This document shows positions 47,901 through 59,072 of a DNA stretch of 64,000 bases, in pieces (the first letter of the stretch is position 1; each line of letters begins with the position of its first letter). A program made the position numbers and the translations under genes. The stretch is from the NCBI GenBank assembly GCA_036898215.1, contig CM072552.1:37644056-37708055 (forward strand), read 5' to 3'. The notes beneath the pieces are model-generated. The model was given only the letters and a program-made list of their open reading frames with translations, did not search any database and was not told the origin of the DNA. Source of the stretch: Platycarya strobilacea (taxonomy: Eukaryota; Streptophyta; Magnoliopsida; Fagales; Juglandaceae).

Positions 47901-48450
47901 GAAAGCTGTAAGAGTTCAAGGAAATGGAAAAGACGTACAAGCCAATTCGATTGGATGAGAAATATTGTATGTGGTTAAGCCAATGATGGCCAAGCTATAA
48001 GGAGCCAAAATCTAATGTGTTTTTTTTTTTTTTAAATTTTAAACGTGTTTTTCTAATTTTAAATAGGGTTGGGTTAGCTGTGTGAAAAGATAGGTAAGTA
48101 CGTAACATGCTTTTTTTTATAGACCATTTTTTTTTGTTTTTTTAAGAAGGATTAATTAAGTTATTTCAAATTAAATAATGATATTTACAATTATAAAATA
48201 TACAAATGTCACACTCTTTTTAAAAATAAAAAAATAAATAAAAGACTTACGATAAAATTACTAATAGACTATACTCTTTTTGAGCGCAACATTTATACAA
48301 CTCATAACTATATTTACCATTACTCGCATATTCATTGATCTAGTATTCAAGAGGAGGATTGCATGAAGGTTTGGACTTGTTTTTCAAGTAGAACTGAAAT
48401 ATAAGATGTCCTAACTAGAAATATCAGATACGGTCTCGATTTCAGCCCAG
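44963..48450. other. AT-rich gene-free stretch
   Basis: No gene seen. It includes the likely INDH promoter just above 44963, a foldback element at 45255-45357, long TA-rich DNA (45800-46350), a GC-richer patch at 46770-46960, and repeated ATTAAAAAATA phrases at 47500-47640. The right end leads into the promoter of the myosin-binding gene. Confidence 0.5.
45255..45357. mobile_element. 103-bp foldback element
   Basis: GAGAGTATCTACGCTCATGATA on the left pairs with the right end read backwards, GAGAGTATTCACACTCAAGATA, and the match continues to TGAACAGTA in the middle: two ~43-base inverted arms with a short loop. No target duplication found. Confidence 0.75.
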
Positions 48451-48804
48451 GCCAGAGTCTTTAGACAGGTTGGAAACTATCTATGCAACAAAAAAACAAG
48501 AGAGAGCGCAAAGAAGAGAAAAGAGGAGGGGGGAGGGACAAAGACTGCATTACAGTTTTGAAAGTTTTGAACTTTCCTTTATTTGGCAACCAAACAAACA
48601 TCCTAAACTGTCGGTTTCAATGGTCACTCACTTTCCTAGACACAGACAAGGACCTCCATGTAATTTCTTATTTTCCTGTTTCTTCTCATCCATTAATTTC
48701 TTTGTTTTCTTAGATTTTCTCTTGCATTTCTGTTGTTGTTTAATTATCGAAATTTGCAACTACGCCTCTCCTCCTTCGGTTCTTTCATCATTGTTCCTGA
48801 CCAG

Positions 48805-49627
48805 GTACCTACATTTGTCCATTTTTGCTTGAATTTCTTTTTGAATGTAGATTGTGGTTATCTATGATCCTTTTTATCTTTATTTATTTATATGTTTATC
48901 TATGACCCTTTTGATCTTTATTTATTTGTGTCTTTCTATTCCTTATTAAATTTTTGTTTATTTTTGAATCATTTCAAAACTTCTATGGAGTGCCAGTCAT
49001 GCATATTACAATCTCCAAAAAGACGGGCTTTTAACTAGCTTTGAAGATATTCTCATTGTGCATGCATGAATCGAGTTTTGGGTTTTGTTTCTCAATTTTA
49101 GTTGGGTAGGATTTACTTGTGGTTGAATTTATATTCTGGTTTCCATATGGGTTATTCTTGTTGGTTGATTCTACGATGGATGGTCACAATTGAGTAAACA
49201 TTTTCTTCTATCAATTCGCTAGACTGGGTTTCTCCTTGTCTCCCTTTGTCAATATTTTCCCGATGGCGATTCGGGACTTTACTCAATTGCCCACATTTCT
49301 GTCTTGCATAAAAAAAAAAAATTAGTATTTTGATTTGATTTTATTGAAATCCAATAAAATTTGAACCTCGCGTGATATTGAAAGTTGTAGATGATATTCT
49401 TATGCCTTTCTCAGGGACAGGTTTTCCTCATTTAATCCTCTCTATAGAGGAAAATCTATTATTCAAATTCCTTATAGTTAGATTTCATCTATTACCTTGA
49501 CTGTTACTGAATTGTCTGAATGATTTTTGTCCTTTGGTTATTAAAGCTTACAGTTGGATTTTGGTTGTTCCTGAGTTGTTTCATTGTTTTGATCTACCTT
49601 TGTGTTTAGATCGACGATTGTGCTCAG
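48805..49627 (+). other. Likely 5' UTR intron of the myosin-binding gene
   Basis: Donor CCAG|GTACCT at 48805 and acceptor TTGTGCTCAG at 49627 bound an 823-base T-rich stretch. The upstream exon would be the purine-rich leader near 48470-48804. Confidence 0.6.
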
Positions 49628-49628
49628 G

Positions 49629-49706
49629 ATGAATCTCAACTTTGAGAACTGGGAGGAGTTGGATATTCATCTTTTTGGCAAATTGAACATTTCCTCCTTT
49701 CCTTGA
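49629..49706 (+). other. Upstream ORF in the 5' leader
   Basis: ATG right after the UTR intron acceptor opens 25 codons (MNLNFENWEELD...) and stops at TGA 49704-49706, 43 bases before the main start. A second tiny ORF (ATGCAGTTTTTAGAATAA) starts near 49728. Both could lower translation of the main frame. Confidence 0.5.
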
Positions 49707-49749
49707 TATACAAAATAAGGAAACTCATGCAGTTTTTAGAATAATTTGG

Positions 49750-50976
49750 ATGGGTATGGCAGCAATTGGAAATTCATTTGTCAAAGTAAGGAAGATTTCA
49801 TCTGGGTTTATAGATGTCCTGATATCTGCAGCTTGTGAATGGTTTTTAATGTTTCTGCTGCTCGTTGATGCTATATTATCATATTTTCTAACAAAATTTG
49901 CAAGTTATTGTAAATTACAACCTCCTTGTATTTTGTGCTCGAGGATTGATCATCTCTTAGGCAATGAAAAACCCGAGTTTTATCAGCATATACTCTGCAG
50001 CAACCATAGATCAGAGATATCATCTTTGGTTTCTTGTCACATTCATGGTAAACTTGCTTGCGGCATTGGAATGTGTGATGATTGTCTTTTGTCATTTACC
50101 ATGAAGAACAACTCAAGCCGTGAAACACACAGGTTGTTGGTCGGTATATTGGGAATGGATCTTGCTAGTTATGGTTTCCAGAGCCCATTACAGAATGATG
50201 ATTTTATTTCTAGTTCCAAGAATACAAAGCTCTGCTCTTGTTGCAATAAGCCTTGGAGGTCAAGACAAAAGATCCAAAGACTACAACAACTTAAATTACC
50301 TAGGAGTGGTTTATCTAGTAATTACATTCATTTACCGAGTCATAGCCAAGTAAACCGCCGACATAGGTTGAAGAAGATAAGGGATAAATTTCCTGGTTCG
50401 GAGACATCCCATCTGCTTGAAAAAAGTGGCTTTGATCCCTTGTTGCATGTTGGATACTCCAAGTTAAAGATCACTTCTGATTCTGAGTATGAGGTACCAT
50501 TTACTGATGATGATGGAGATGTTTGTGTAATTCCTAAAAATAGTGAGCTTAAGGAAGATTCTGAAGTTCAATGTACATCAAAAACTCCCACCAAAAGACT
50601 TCCCAAAGGTTTAGATCTAAAGCAGCCAACCCATCATTATAATCCTATGTCTTCACTTGTAGATCCATCTGCGCAACCTAATGTTAGTCAGCCCCAAGAT
50701 ACGGAATTATTGGCTTCTGACGTTGCTACTGATCATGGATTGAGTGAACTTAATTGGCTCCAAGTCAATCAAAAGGTTGACTCTTTTGCACTGCCTGAGC
50801 TTATTTCACTAGATGACATTCCTCAAGTAGCCAATATAATGGAAGTATCTTTTGGAGAACCAACAAAAGGCTCTCTCATGCTTCATCGTTGTAAAAGATT
50901 TGATTCTATCGCACCAATTGAGCTTAATACTCTTGACAACCACCCATCTATATCTATTGGAGCATCAACAAAGAAG

Positions 50977-51022
<46 letters not shown>

Positions 51023-52604
51023 CTAATTGTGTGTGTCTCTGTGTTTTTATCTATATATGATTTGTTATCATTAAATTAACCCCCTTATTTGAAATCATTA
51101 ATTTCTAGTTGCAGATGCTACTGGAACAAGTGACCCTGGACATGTGTCTATTAATGAGAATGAAGAAGTACTAAATTCGGCATGTACAACATCTAGAACA
51201 TCTAGTCATGTTGATCAGGTCATAAAGGACCTTGCTATTATAAAGTCGATTCATTTGGATCCTGGAGATGTGTGCAATTCGGTCATCAATGGTAAGGAAA
51301 CAGAAATATCTGATATTGTCGCAGGACAACCTATCGGTAGGAAAATTGATAGAGTTAATGAAGAATTAAAGGTATTTCCATCGCACGATTTTTCGGCTGA
51401 GCAAATTATTTTATCATCAAGTAGCACAAGCCCTGTAGTGCATGGTTGTGATGAGCGGACAGTTGATACTTCCAATTTCAATGGAAATTTAACTCTGCAG
51501 AAGTCAGTCTCTATGGAATCATGTCATGAATTTTTGGATGCAAGTTCAAGTGAAATTGAAGGTGAAAATCTTCTTGATATGTTAAAACAACAGGTTGATA
51601 AAGATAAGAAATGCATTAGAGATTTGCACAAAGAATTAGAGGAAGAAAGAAATGCAGCTGAAATAGCAGCAAATCAAGCAATGGCCATGATAACGAGGTT
51701 GCAAGAGGAGAAGGCAGCGCTCCATATGGAAGCCCTTCAATACTTGAGAATGATGGAAGAGCAAGCTGAATACGATGTAGAGGCACTAGAGAAAGCTAAT
51801 GATCTCCTGGCTGAAAAAGAGAAAGAGATACAGGATTTGGAAGCAGAGGTAGAATTTTGTAGATCAAATTTTCCCACTAAATTGATGGCAGAGATTATAC
51901 ATAAGACAAGTGGTGATTTGAAAGAAGAATGTGTTGTTTTGGAAGGTCCTATTACCCCATCCGTAACAGATAATGGAAATCATGTCCATGATAAGTCAAT
52001 GATGACTGAGGTACCTAAAAGTAGTGACAAACTTTTTGTTGTTGAAACACCTTGCTTAGAATTTGAAGAAGAAAAGTTGTATATTTCACAACGTCTGAAG
52101 AATTTGGAGAGGAAGCTCCATCAATTTTCTGGTGGTAGTACTCTATCCAACATGCCTAATGGTGGACATTCTGAAACATTGATGACAGATATAAATGACA
52201 GGAAAGAATCTCTTACTTGTAAGATGAATCATCAATCAACTTGTCAAATGGAAGAGAAAGGTTCGTGTATGGAAAATGACTTACATATATCTAATGGAAG
52301 CCTTACTTCTCATGAATGGCCAGCTGCTTCAAATGGCGACAATCACTATATTAATGAAGGGAATACTTTTGTCAATTCAAATGGGAAAAAGCATTTGATG
52401 CACCAAAGAGAAATTGATTTTGTTGCTCTTGGAAATGAAATATTGAACCTTAATGCAAGATTGCAGGCACTTGAAGCAGATAATGATTTTCTTGAACAGA
52501 GTCTTAAATCTCTTCAAAACGGAAGTGAGGGATTGCAATTTGTTCAGGAGATAGCTCATCAACTGCAAGAATTGCGAAAAATTGGGATAAGATTGAGATG
52601 TTAA
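49750..52604 (+). CDS. Myosin-binding protein (GTD-binding/DUF593), MyoB family
   Basis: Two coding exons, 49750-50977 and 51115-52604, give 905 residues; the intron is 137 nt. The start is the first ATG of MGMAAIGNSFVK. Residues about 31-54 (WFLMFLLLVDAILSYFLTKF) form one membrane span. A Cys-rich part follows (CILCSRIDHLL, then CHIHGKLACGIGMCDDC). The GTD-binding domain lies at about 562-663 (DMLKQQVDKDKKCIRDLHKE to EVEFCRSNFP) and is predicted coiled coil. A second coiled coil is near the C-terminus (about 846-900). Plant MyoB proteins are vesicle-membrane receptors that bind the globular tail of class XI myosins and drive streaming; FLOURY1 is a relative. The 5' UTR has an intron (48805-49627) and short upstream ORFs, and the 3' UTR has an intron (52637-53753). 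Confidence 0.93.
50981..51022 (+). repeat. (CT)n(TA)n microsatellite at the splice donor
   Basis: About 14 CT units then TA units start 3 bases after the donor GT at 50978-50979 and fill a third of the 137-base intron. Confidence 0.9.
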
Positions 52605-52636
52605 TCTATTACTTGAATGAAATGCATTGTACCACG

Positions 52637-53753
52637 GTAAGCATTCTAAAACAAATCTAGTTGTATTGATTTCACACGCATTTTAGCCTATATATCAAGT
52701 TTTGGTCCATACTTATTTCTGAGTAATAAACTTAAATGTTAACGTCTGTCCCATAGTAAATATAGCCTTAGGATTATCGTATTGTAGAATCTTCACAACC
52801 AGCAAAAATCTCCTGTATTTTTAATATCTGAAAATTATGAATCTTAACAAATGTCATCCCTTGATGAACCAATAAAACTTATTCTCTCGTTTCTGCCAAT
52901 GTTGAATTTTTTTTTTTTTAGGTAGGAGTTATTAGGGCTTGGGTGTATCATGTAGATCCGGAAAGATACATGGATCCCTATTATTCCCTCCGATGAAGTC
53001 CTAAACTTGATTGACAAATGATAGAAAATGAGTTAGTAGCCCTGTTGACTGGGATAATGGATGTAGAAAAATAGCTGTTGCAAAATCTTGGTATTGATTG
53101 ACACTCGGGTATAGAGTAAATGAAATGTTTGCTCTTCTTGAAAGAATATTATCTCCTTTTACTATTGACAAGTGATATTGTTTCAGAAAATTCTTGAGAG
53201 TGATATTCTTACAAATTTTCAAAAATTTATTTCCATATAATAATTTGGAACATCAGTACGATGCTGGCTAATAAAGCACAGTTTTACACTGAGCTATACA
53301 TCAGCTTGTTAGTATTTCAATTATTGAGTTAGAATCATATTGTGGAGATTAAAATATGTGGGGGGATAAAAGATTTTTTTAGGATAACCAGAATATTTAT
53401 TACTACATCTACTGAGTAAATTTTATAAAACTGTTGGCTGAGTGAACTCATTTTGCCTTCAAGGCAAACAAAATCTACTCTGGCAATGGTTTTGTTTTTG
53501 TGTTTCCTTCATTAATTGAATATATATCAAGTTACTAATCACATGAGAACTTCATGCAGATTTGATTAGTTATATTTCAACTCTTAACTTTATATTTCTC
53601 GCATTGCAAGTCTAAATTCGGAGATAGTTGACGTTTCTTCTTGATTGTATTAATTTTGATCTCTCCAATTCTGGATTTATTGTGTTGCTCTTTTGGTAGT
53701 CTGCCCCTTAATTTTCTTCATTTCTTTCTATTATATATGTATATTTTTTTCAG
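52637..53753 (+). other. Likely 3' UTR intron of the myosin-binding gene
   Basis: Donor CCACG|GTAAGC at 52637 is strong, and acceptor TATTTTTTTCAG ends at 53753. The downstream exon begins ATGTATACCAAATC. The stop codon lies 32 bases before the junction, too near to trigger classical nonsense-mediated decay. Confidence 0.55.
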
Positions 53754-53999
53754 ATGTATACCAAATCACCATAAGGGATCCAGAAAACAAAACAAGACTA
53801 TAGGAATATTTCATCCAGTTGTTGGTGCAAGAACCGAAGAAGTCATGTCTTTTTTTTCCCAATTTGCCTCAAATATGAAAAATTAAGGCAGTAAGATTTC
53901 GCGTAGAAGTACTATATTAAGTTATTGGAAGAACAAGATTTATTTATTAGGAAATAGGGTGATTATAAGCTATAGAAGTAATCTCTTGTGTCTTCCTTT

Positions 54000-55086
54000 C
54001 TTGGCCTACAGAGTTATTCATGAAAAGATGTCAAGGTGTGTCGGATTGTACAATATTGAATGATTTCTCTCTTTTTTTTTTTCTAACTTTCTATTTTTTT
54101 TTTCAAGTTTGGTCGATCATTGGCAAACCATTTCAACTGTAAATTTATACATATCTATTTAATTATATAATAGCTGAGTTTTGCTTGCTGAGTTGTTCTT
54201 AATATCGCATTAATCGAAAGATTTACCAATCACAAACGTTAACCATGGTGATATGGCACTTGAACCTTTCGTCAAAAGTTGAAACATTGCATTCGCATCT
54301 CATCATATTCTGCACTCATGACGCCGGTAATAAAGTAGCCCACCAAAGTTATTAATTTCGTTCCGTTCTTTTCGGCTGGAATGGTCGGAATATATCGTTC
54401 TGGTATAGTGGCCGGAATGTTAGAGGCTTGAATTCCGTTCCGACCTGAATTTCGGTCATTCCGAATGATTCCGGCTGGATTTCGATCATTCCGGCCCATT
54501 CCGGATAAGCACATTTTTTTTAAATTTTAATTTTAATATTTCCGGGCTGCAACATTATTTTAATATTTCTTTCTTCATTTTTTTTTTATTCTCTAAAACT
54601 TTTATTATTTATTTGGTTGTTTAGTGATATCAACTCCGAACATCTATATCAACCAAATTAGTTTTACTTTTTAATAATTATTTTTAATAAATCTGAATTC
54701 TTAAATTTATTAAGTTTATCAGATATGTATGTTTTTAATTAGATTTGTATTGGTTTATTTGTGAATATAGTTATTATAAAAATAATTTATTCATATAATG
54801 TCTAGATCGAAACGATACCGATATTAAAATTTTTCGTTCCCAGCTAGTACCTTAACTGAAATGGTCATTGGAATGAAATTCATAACTTTGAGTCCCATAC
54901 CGTACCACTGCACACACTACCAGAAACCCTCGCTTCCATAATGCCAAACCGAAACCCCAAGACAAGCAATCCTAAAAATTGATTGGAATTCTTGGTTTAT
55001 TATTATTTTTTTGTATCATAAATCGGAGCGGAGCATCGGAGATATAGAGAAACTGGAATAGGAATTGTTGTTGTTGTTGTTGTTGA
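54000..55086. other. Intergenic stretch with ATTCCG-rich patch
   Basis: No gene seen. At 54349-54510 the words GGAATG, CATTCCG and ATTCCGGC recur many times, forming a GC-richer patch, and related words (CATTGGAATGAAATTC) recur near 54868. Probably part of an unrecognised repeat. A (TTG) run at 55063-55085 precedes the virus-like tail ORF. Confidence 0.45.
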
Positions 55087-55446
55087 AGAAGACAATGTGA
55101 TGGAAACTCCTCCCGGTTCTTTAAGGATACTCCAAGTTCATCTTCCAAACAGAAGAAAAAGACTTCATCAGAAAAGAAGCCTTCTTCTTCTCCAAAGAAG
55201 AAAGATTCAGATACAGAAAGTTCAGCCTCTTCGAAAAAAGACTCCAAGAAGAAGCAGAACAAAGAGATGCTTGAGATACTCAAGAAATAGATCGAAGGAC
55301 AACACAATAGCATGATGCTACTGAAGCAGTCCATTGATGAAGAAGCCAGCAGTGAATCAGAACAATCAGAACATGACTCTGATGACCTGTACAAATACTT
55401 TGGACACGACAAAGAATACTCTTCGCCTGATCTCGGAGAGCCATAA
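55087..55446 (+). pseudogene. C-terminal polyprotein tail, one internal stop
   Basis: One frame stays open for 119 codons except for TAG at 55288-55290 and ends at TAA 55444-55446. The peptide is first Ser/Lys-rich (KKKTSSEKKPSSSPKKKDS) and then acidic (SESEQSEHDSDD), with LYKYFGHDKEYSSPD near the end. I read it as the tail of the unit upstream; no homologue is recalled with certainty. Confidence 0.5.
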
Positions 55447-55717
55447 TTGCCAGTCCACTAAAATCAAGATCGGTCAGTAGATGAAGACAAGATGTTCCCA
55501 CTGCCGACACCCTTTGAGCCAGTCAGCACTAGAAGACAAAACATCTTTCGGTGCAGACAACATCATTGCCTGACAGCCCAGCTTTCGGCGCAGTCAGTTT
55601 TACTTTTTCAAAAGTAATCACGTGGTGTGGTTACTGTTTGCTTTCGGCTACTTTCGGCCGCTTTTCCTTTTGTCTCCAGTGATCAACTCCGGGTTTCCTT
55701 TGTAATGCCTCTCCATC

Positions 55718-55726
55718 TATATAAGG
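55718..55726 (+). promoter_or_regulatory. TATA box of virus-like promoter
   Basis: TATATAAGG followed by AGAGTTCAG, in a position like the full-length-transcript promoter of caulimovirids, about 510 bases before the ORF. Confidence 0.65.
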
Positions 55727-56229
55727 AGAGTTCAGTTTTAGTTTGAGGCAGAGTTCATTCCACCCCTTTCTTACGATAAGAAAACTTGTAAGGAATCCTC
55801 TCTGCAAGCCATAATCTTGTAATTTTGTGAATCTTGTGATTATAATGAAGAATATTTTTATTTTAAATCTATCTTCATTATTTATGCATTGCATACATAT
55901 GGTCGGCTTTGCCGCCTATTAAACGGAATCAGGGCCGTCCCCTGGTACAGCGATCGGACTTCCCTCACAGTGCCCCTGTTGGAACGCTGTTTCCCCATTC
56001 ATTTGAATTTTCGTCTTTTATTTTGTATGTATTGGTCGGCTGAGCCGCCTCTTAACCAAGAATTTTCAAAGTCTGTTCTACAAGTGTCCTTGACAGGAGT
56101 AGAAAGGATTTTAATCCAGATTATATTTCTGTTCTTTCTACAGATGAATCCTCAGAGGATGATTCTGTCATCAATTCTGTTTTAAAACAGTTTTCATCGG
56201 AGCCAGCTGAGATAGCCAGACTGACTTCT

Positions 56230-58620
56230 ATGAAACCTTCAGGTTTTACGAAGAACTGGTTTTCAAAGCCAACTCCACCTGATTTAGAGATCGAAGAACG
56301 TATGTTTAGAGATCAGTTTTCGGCTAGTGCTGACAGGATATATGAATGGAATATTGATGGACTCTCTGAACAAGAAGTCCTAAATACTCTACAAAAGATG
56401 TACATGATCGCCGATGCCTATGTTCAGAAAAACATCTTACAACCTGATGTTGTTTTAATGTTAGTTTCTGGTTTTACGGGTATGCTTCGATCATGGTGGG
56501 ATAAACACCTTACTGATGAAGCTAAACAAAGGATTCAATTTGCTGTCAAGCAAAATGATGATAGTACCCCTGTTTTTGATAACACCATAGGACGATGTGT
56601 CTCTGATGGTGTTAATACTTTGATTTATACGATTATAAGACATTTTATTGGTACGCCTTCAAATGTGACTAATCGTTTTTCTGATTATTTGAATAATCTG
56701 AGATGTCCTAACATGTCAGGTTACAATTGGTATGAAACCGTGTTTATTTCTCGAGTTTTAATGCGTGATGATTCTGATAAGCCTTACTGGAAAGAAAGAT
56801 TCATTGATGGTCTCCCTCGCTTGTTTGCCATTAAGGTAAAGGAGGCACTACTTGATAGTACCGGTAGAATAGATTACGATAGTTACACCTATGGTGATAT
56901 TACTAACGTAATTAAAAAACTCGGTATTAGTATGTGCAATGATCAAAAGCTTATCTCTCAGCAGATGAAAGATAGAAAGAGAGCCAAATATGAAATGGGA
57001 AATTTCTTTCAACAATTTGGCCTTCCTCCTATTGCTCCATCCAAAGAGAGAAAGAAAAAACATTTGAAAAGGTTTTCCCAAAAACCTCACGGTGATTATT
57101 TTCAAAAGAAAAGAAAAACCCGTGCTGATTTCTTTAGAAAACCTTCTGATCATAAAAGATTTCCTTATAAAAAATCTTTTCCAAAGAAAAACTTTGATAA
57201 AAATCAAAGATGTTTTAAATGTGGAAAGAGGGGACATTATGCAAATAATTGTCCAAACCCTCAAAAACCCACCAAATTGAAGAATAAGCTTAATGCTTTA
57301 AATATTGGTGAAGATGAGCAACAGGAATTGTTTCAATTACTTGATGACAATTCTGGTTCTTCATCCTCAGAACGTGATGAATACAGTTCTAGTGATAGTA
57401 AATCTCATTCAGAATCGGATTCATCAGTTCAACCAATGGTTAAGCTTGGCTGCAATTGCAGTAATTCTTGTTGTAAAACTTCTGGAGTTAAAACAATTAA
57501 TGTTTTAACTAAAGAGGAGGAACAACAGAACCTTCTTCTTGATTTAATTTCTCAGCTTGAGAATACTGAGCTAAAAGAAAAGTATCTCGCTCAGCTCAGG
57601 AAGACTATGGCTCGTAGAGAGTCGTCATCTTCTCAAGAGAAAGTCAGTTTTCAAAAAACATTAAAAAGATTCGATAAGAAACCGAAGAATGTTTCTACCT
57701 CTGATTTACAGCATGAAATCGGAATTATCAAGCAAGAGATTGTTGAACTCAAATCTGAGGTTAATAATCTTAAACTTGAAAATTCAAGTTTAAAACAACA
57801 TTTTATTACTCTTAAAATTGAGCATGCTCTTGATCAAGATCCTTCCGATAATGAAGAAACAAAAGTTTCTGATTATGATGAGCCCTCAGACAGTCTTAAA
57901 GCTGTTTGCTTGATAAGACAATCCATGCCTATTAAATGGTATGCGGAAGTCAAAATTATTGTTTGTAGAGAATTTGAGTTCTCTGTGATTGCTTTGATTG
58001 ATTCTGGATCGGATCTTAATTGTATCCGTGAAGGCCTGGTTCCAACCAAGTATTTTGAAAAGTCTACTGAAAGACTATCAGCGGCTAATGGTTCAAAGAT
58101 GAAAATCAACTATGAGCTAAATGACGCCCATGTCTGTCAAGACAATGTGTGTTTTCGTATCCCGTCCGTCCTAGTCAAAAACATGACTTGGGATGTCATT
58201 TTAGGGATGCCTTTTATCAATTCTATTTGCCATTTCTTGACTGAAAAAGATGGGATCACCACTGACCCCTTCGGACAGAAAGTCAAATTTAATTTTATTT
58301 CCAAACTTGAAGCTGATACTTCAAGAGGAAAAATTTCTTTGATCGGTGCTAAGGAACACCATCTACTCTCTCTTCAACAAGAAGTAAGAATTAGAAAAAT
58401 TTCTGAGCATTTGACTGAGCCATTAATGCATTCAAAGATTGAGGATTTTCATAAAAAACTCGTTTTTGAAATTTGTTCCGATCTCCCCAATGCCTTTTGG
58501 AATCGAAAAAAACATGAGGTTTCTCTGCCTTATATTAAAGACTTTTCAGAGAAAATGTTGCAAATAGATACACAGTTCTGGGAACTATGCCCAAGAGTAT
58601 TCGGATTCTATCCCCATTGA
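56230..58620 (+). CDS. Coat/zinc-knuckle/protease ORF of caulimovirid-like element
   Basis: An uninterrupted 796-codon frame from the first ATG; the same frame is open upstream to a TAA near 56055, so the natural N-terminus may be elsewhere. Residues about 78-95 hold the coat/Gag core phrase SGFTGMLRSWWDKHL, a Lys-rich region follows at 245-325, then a CCHC knuckle CFKCGKRGHYANNC at 328-341, a Ser/Asp-rich stretch, a coiled coil near 497-535, and the protease motif ALIDSGSDLNC with catalytic Asp at 591. The coat part would package nucleic acid and the protease would cut the polyprotein. The frame ends just where RT should begin, with unrelated residues after about codon 776. An intact frame this long is notable for an old insertion. 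Confidence 0.8.
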   Translation: MKPSGFTKNWFSKPTPPDLEIEERMFRDQFSASADRIYEWNIDGLSEQEVLNTLQKMYMIADAYVQKNILQPDVVLMLVSGFTGMLRSWWDKHLTDEAKQRIQFAVKQNDDSTPVFDNTIGRCVSDGVNTLIYTIIRHFIGTPSNVTNRFSDYLNNLRCPNMSGYNWYETVFISRVLMRDDSDKPYWKERFIDGLPRLFAIKVKEALLDSTGRIDYDSYTYGDITNVIKKLGISMCNDQKLISQQMKDRKRAKYEMGNFFQQFGLPPIAPSKERKKKHLKRFSQKPHGDYFQKKRKTRADFFRKPSDHKRFPYKKSFPKKNFDKNQRCFKCGKRGHYANNCPNPQKPTKLKNKLNALNIGEDEQQELFQLLDDNSGSSSSERDEYSSSDSKSHSESDSSVQPMVKLGCNCSNSCCKTSGVKTINVLTKEEEQQNLLLDLISQLENTELKEKYLAQLRKTMARRESSSSQEKVSFQKTLKRFDKKPKNVSTSDLQHEIGIIKQEIVELKSEVNNLKLENSSLKQHFITLKIEHALDQDPSDNEETKVSDYDEPSDSLKAVCLIRQSMPIKWYAEVKIIVCREFEFSVIALIDSGSDLNCIREGLVPTKYFEKSTERLSAANGSKMKINYELNDAHVCQDNVCFRIPSVLVKNMTWDVILGMPFINSICHFLTEKDGITTDPFGQKVKFNFISKLEADTSRGKISLIGAKEHHLLSLQQEVRIRKISEHLTEPLMHSKIEDFHKKLVFEICSDLPNAFWNRKKHEVSLPYIKDFSEKMLQIDTQFWELCPRVFGFYPH

Positions 58621-59037
58621 TCAGGTGTTAAAATTCTGACAATAAAACAAGAATGAGAAAAGATCTTTGAAGGATCCACTTTATCATAAAGTGGTTTCAA
58701 GTAGATTGATCTCGTATGGGAGAGAATAGAAAGAAAAAATTTTATGTCTGTTGCCGTGTGTGGGAGCAAGAGATCTTTTTTCGAAAAGCTACCGCCGTCG
58801 CCTCCCGCGTCTAAGAGAGTTCGTTGCTCACAATTTGCTTACGGGATTGGGGAGTTGCTGTTTGCCTAAGCAAACTTTCTATGAGGGTCGAACTTTGAGG
58901 GTAGTTGAGCGAAATTATTTCTTGTGTACTTTTTGTTTATTAGTAAGAGTAAATATGTCGAGCGTAAATATGTCGAGTGAAATTCTTTCTTGCGTACTTT
59001 TTTTTTTATAAGTAAGAGTAAATATGTTGAGTATTCG

Positions 59038-59072
<35 letters not shown>

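Larger units (their letters stand above)
55087..58620 (+). mobile_element. Endogenous caulimovirid-like (pararetrovirus) fragment
   Basis: Layout on plus: an open C-terminal tail (55087-55446), a ~700-base non-coding region with a TATATAAGG promoter, then an ORF with coat-like, zinc-knuckle and aspartic-protease parts (56230-58620). The tail-promoter-head order is what joined units of a circular or tandem pararetrovirus genome give. Known of the family: petu- and florendovirus-like sequences are common in plant genomes. There is no movement-protein, RT or RNase H sequence that I can see, so it is a fragment. A Ty3-like LTR element is the main alternative, since I find no tRNA-Met site and no LTR pair. 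Confidence 0.6.

Noticed and set aside
54972..55412. 146-codon minus-strand Ser/Phe/Glu-rich frame
   Set aside because: Mirror of the Lys/Ser-rich tail on plus and of a (TTG) repeat.
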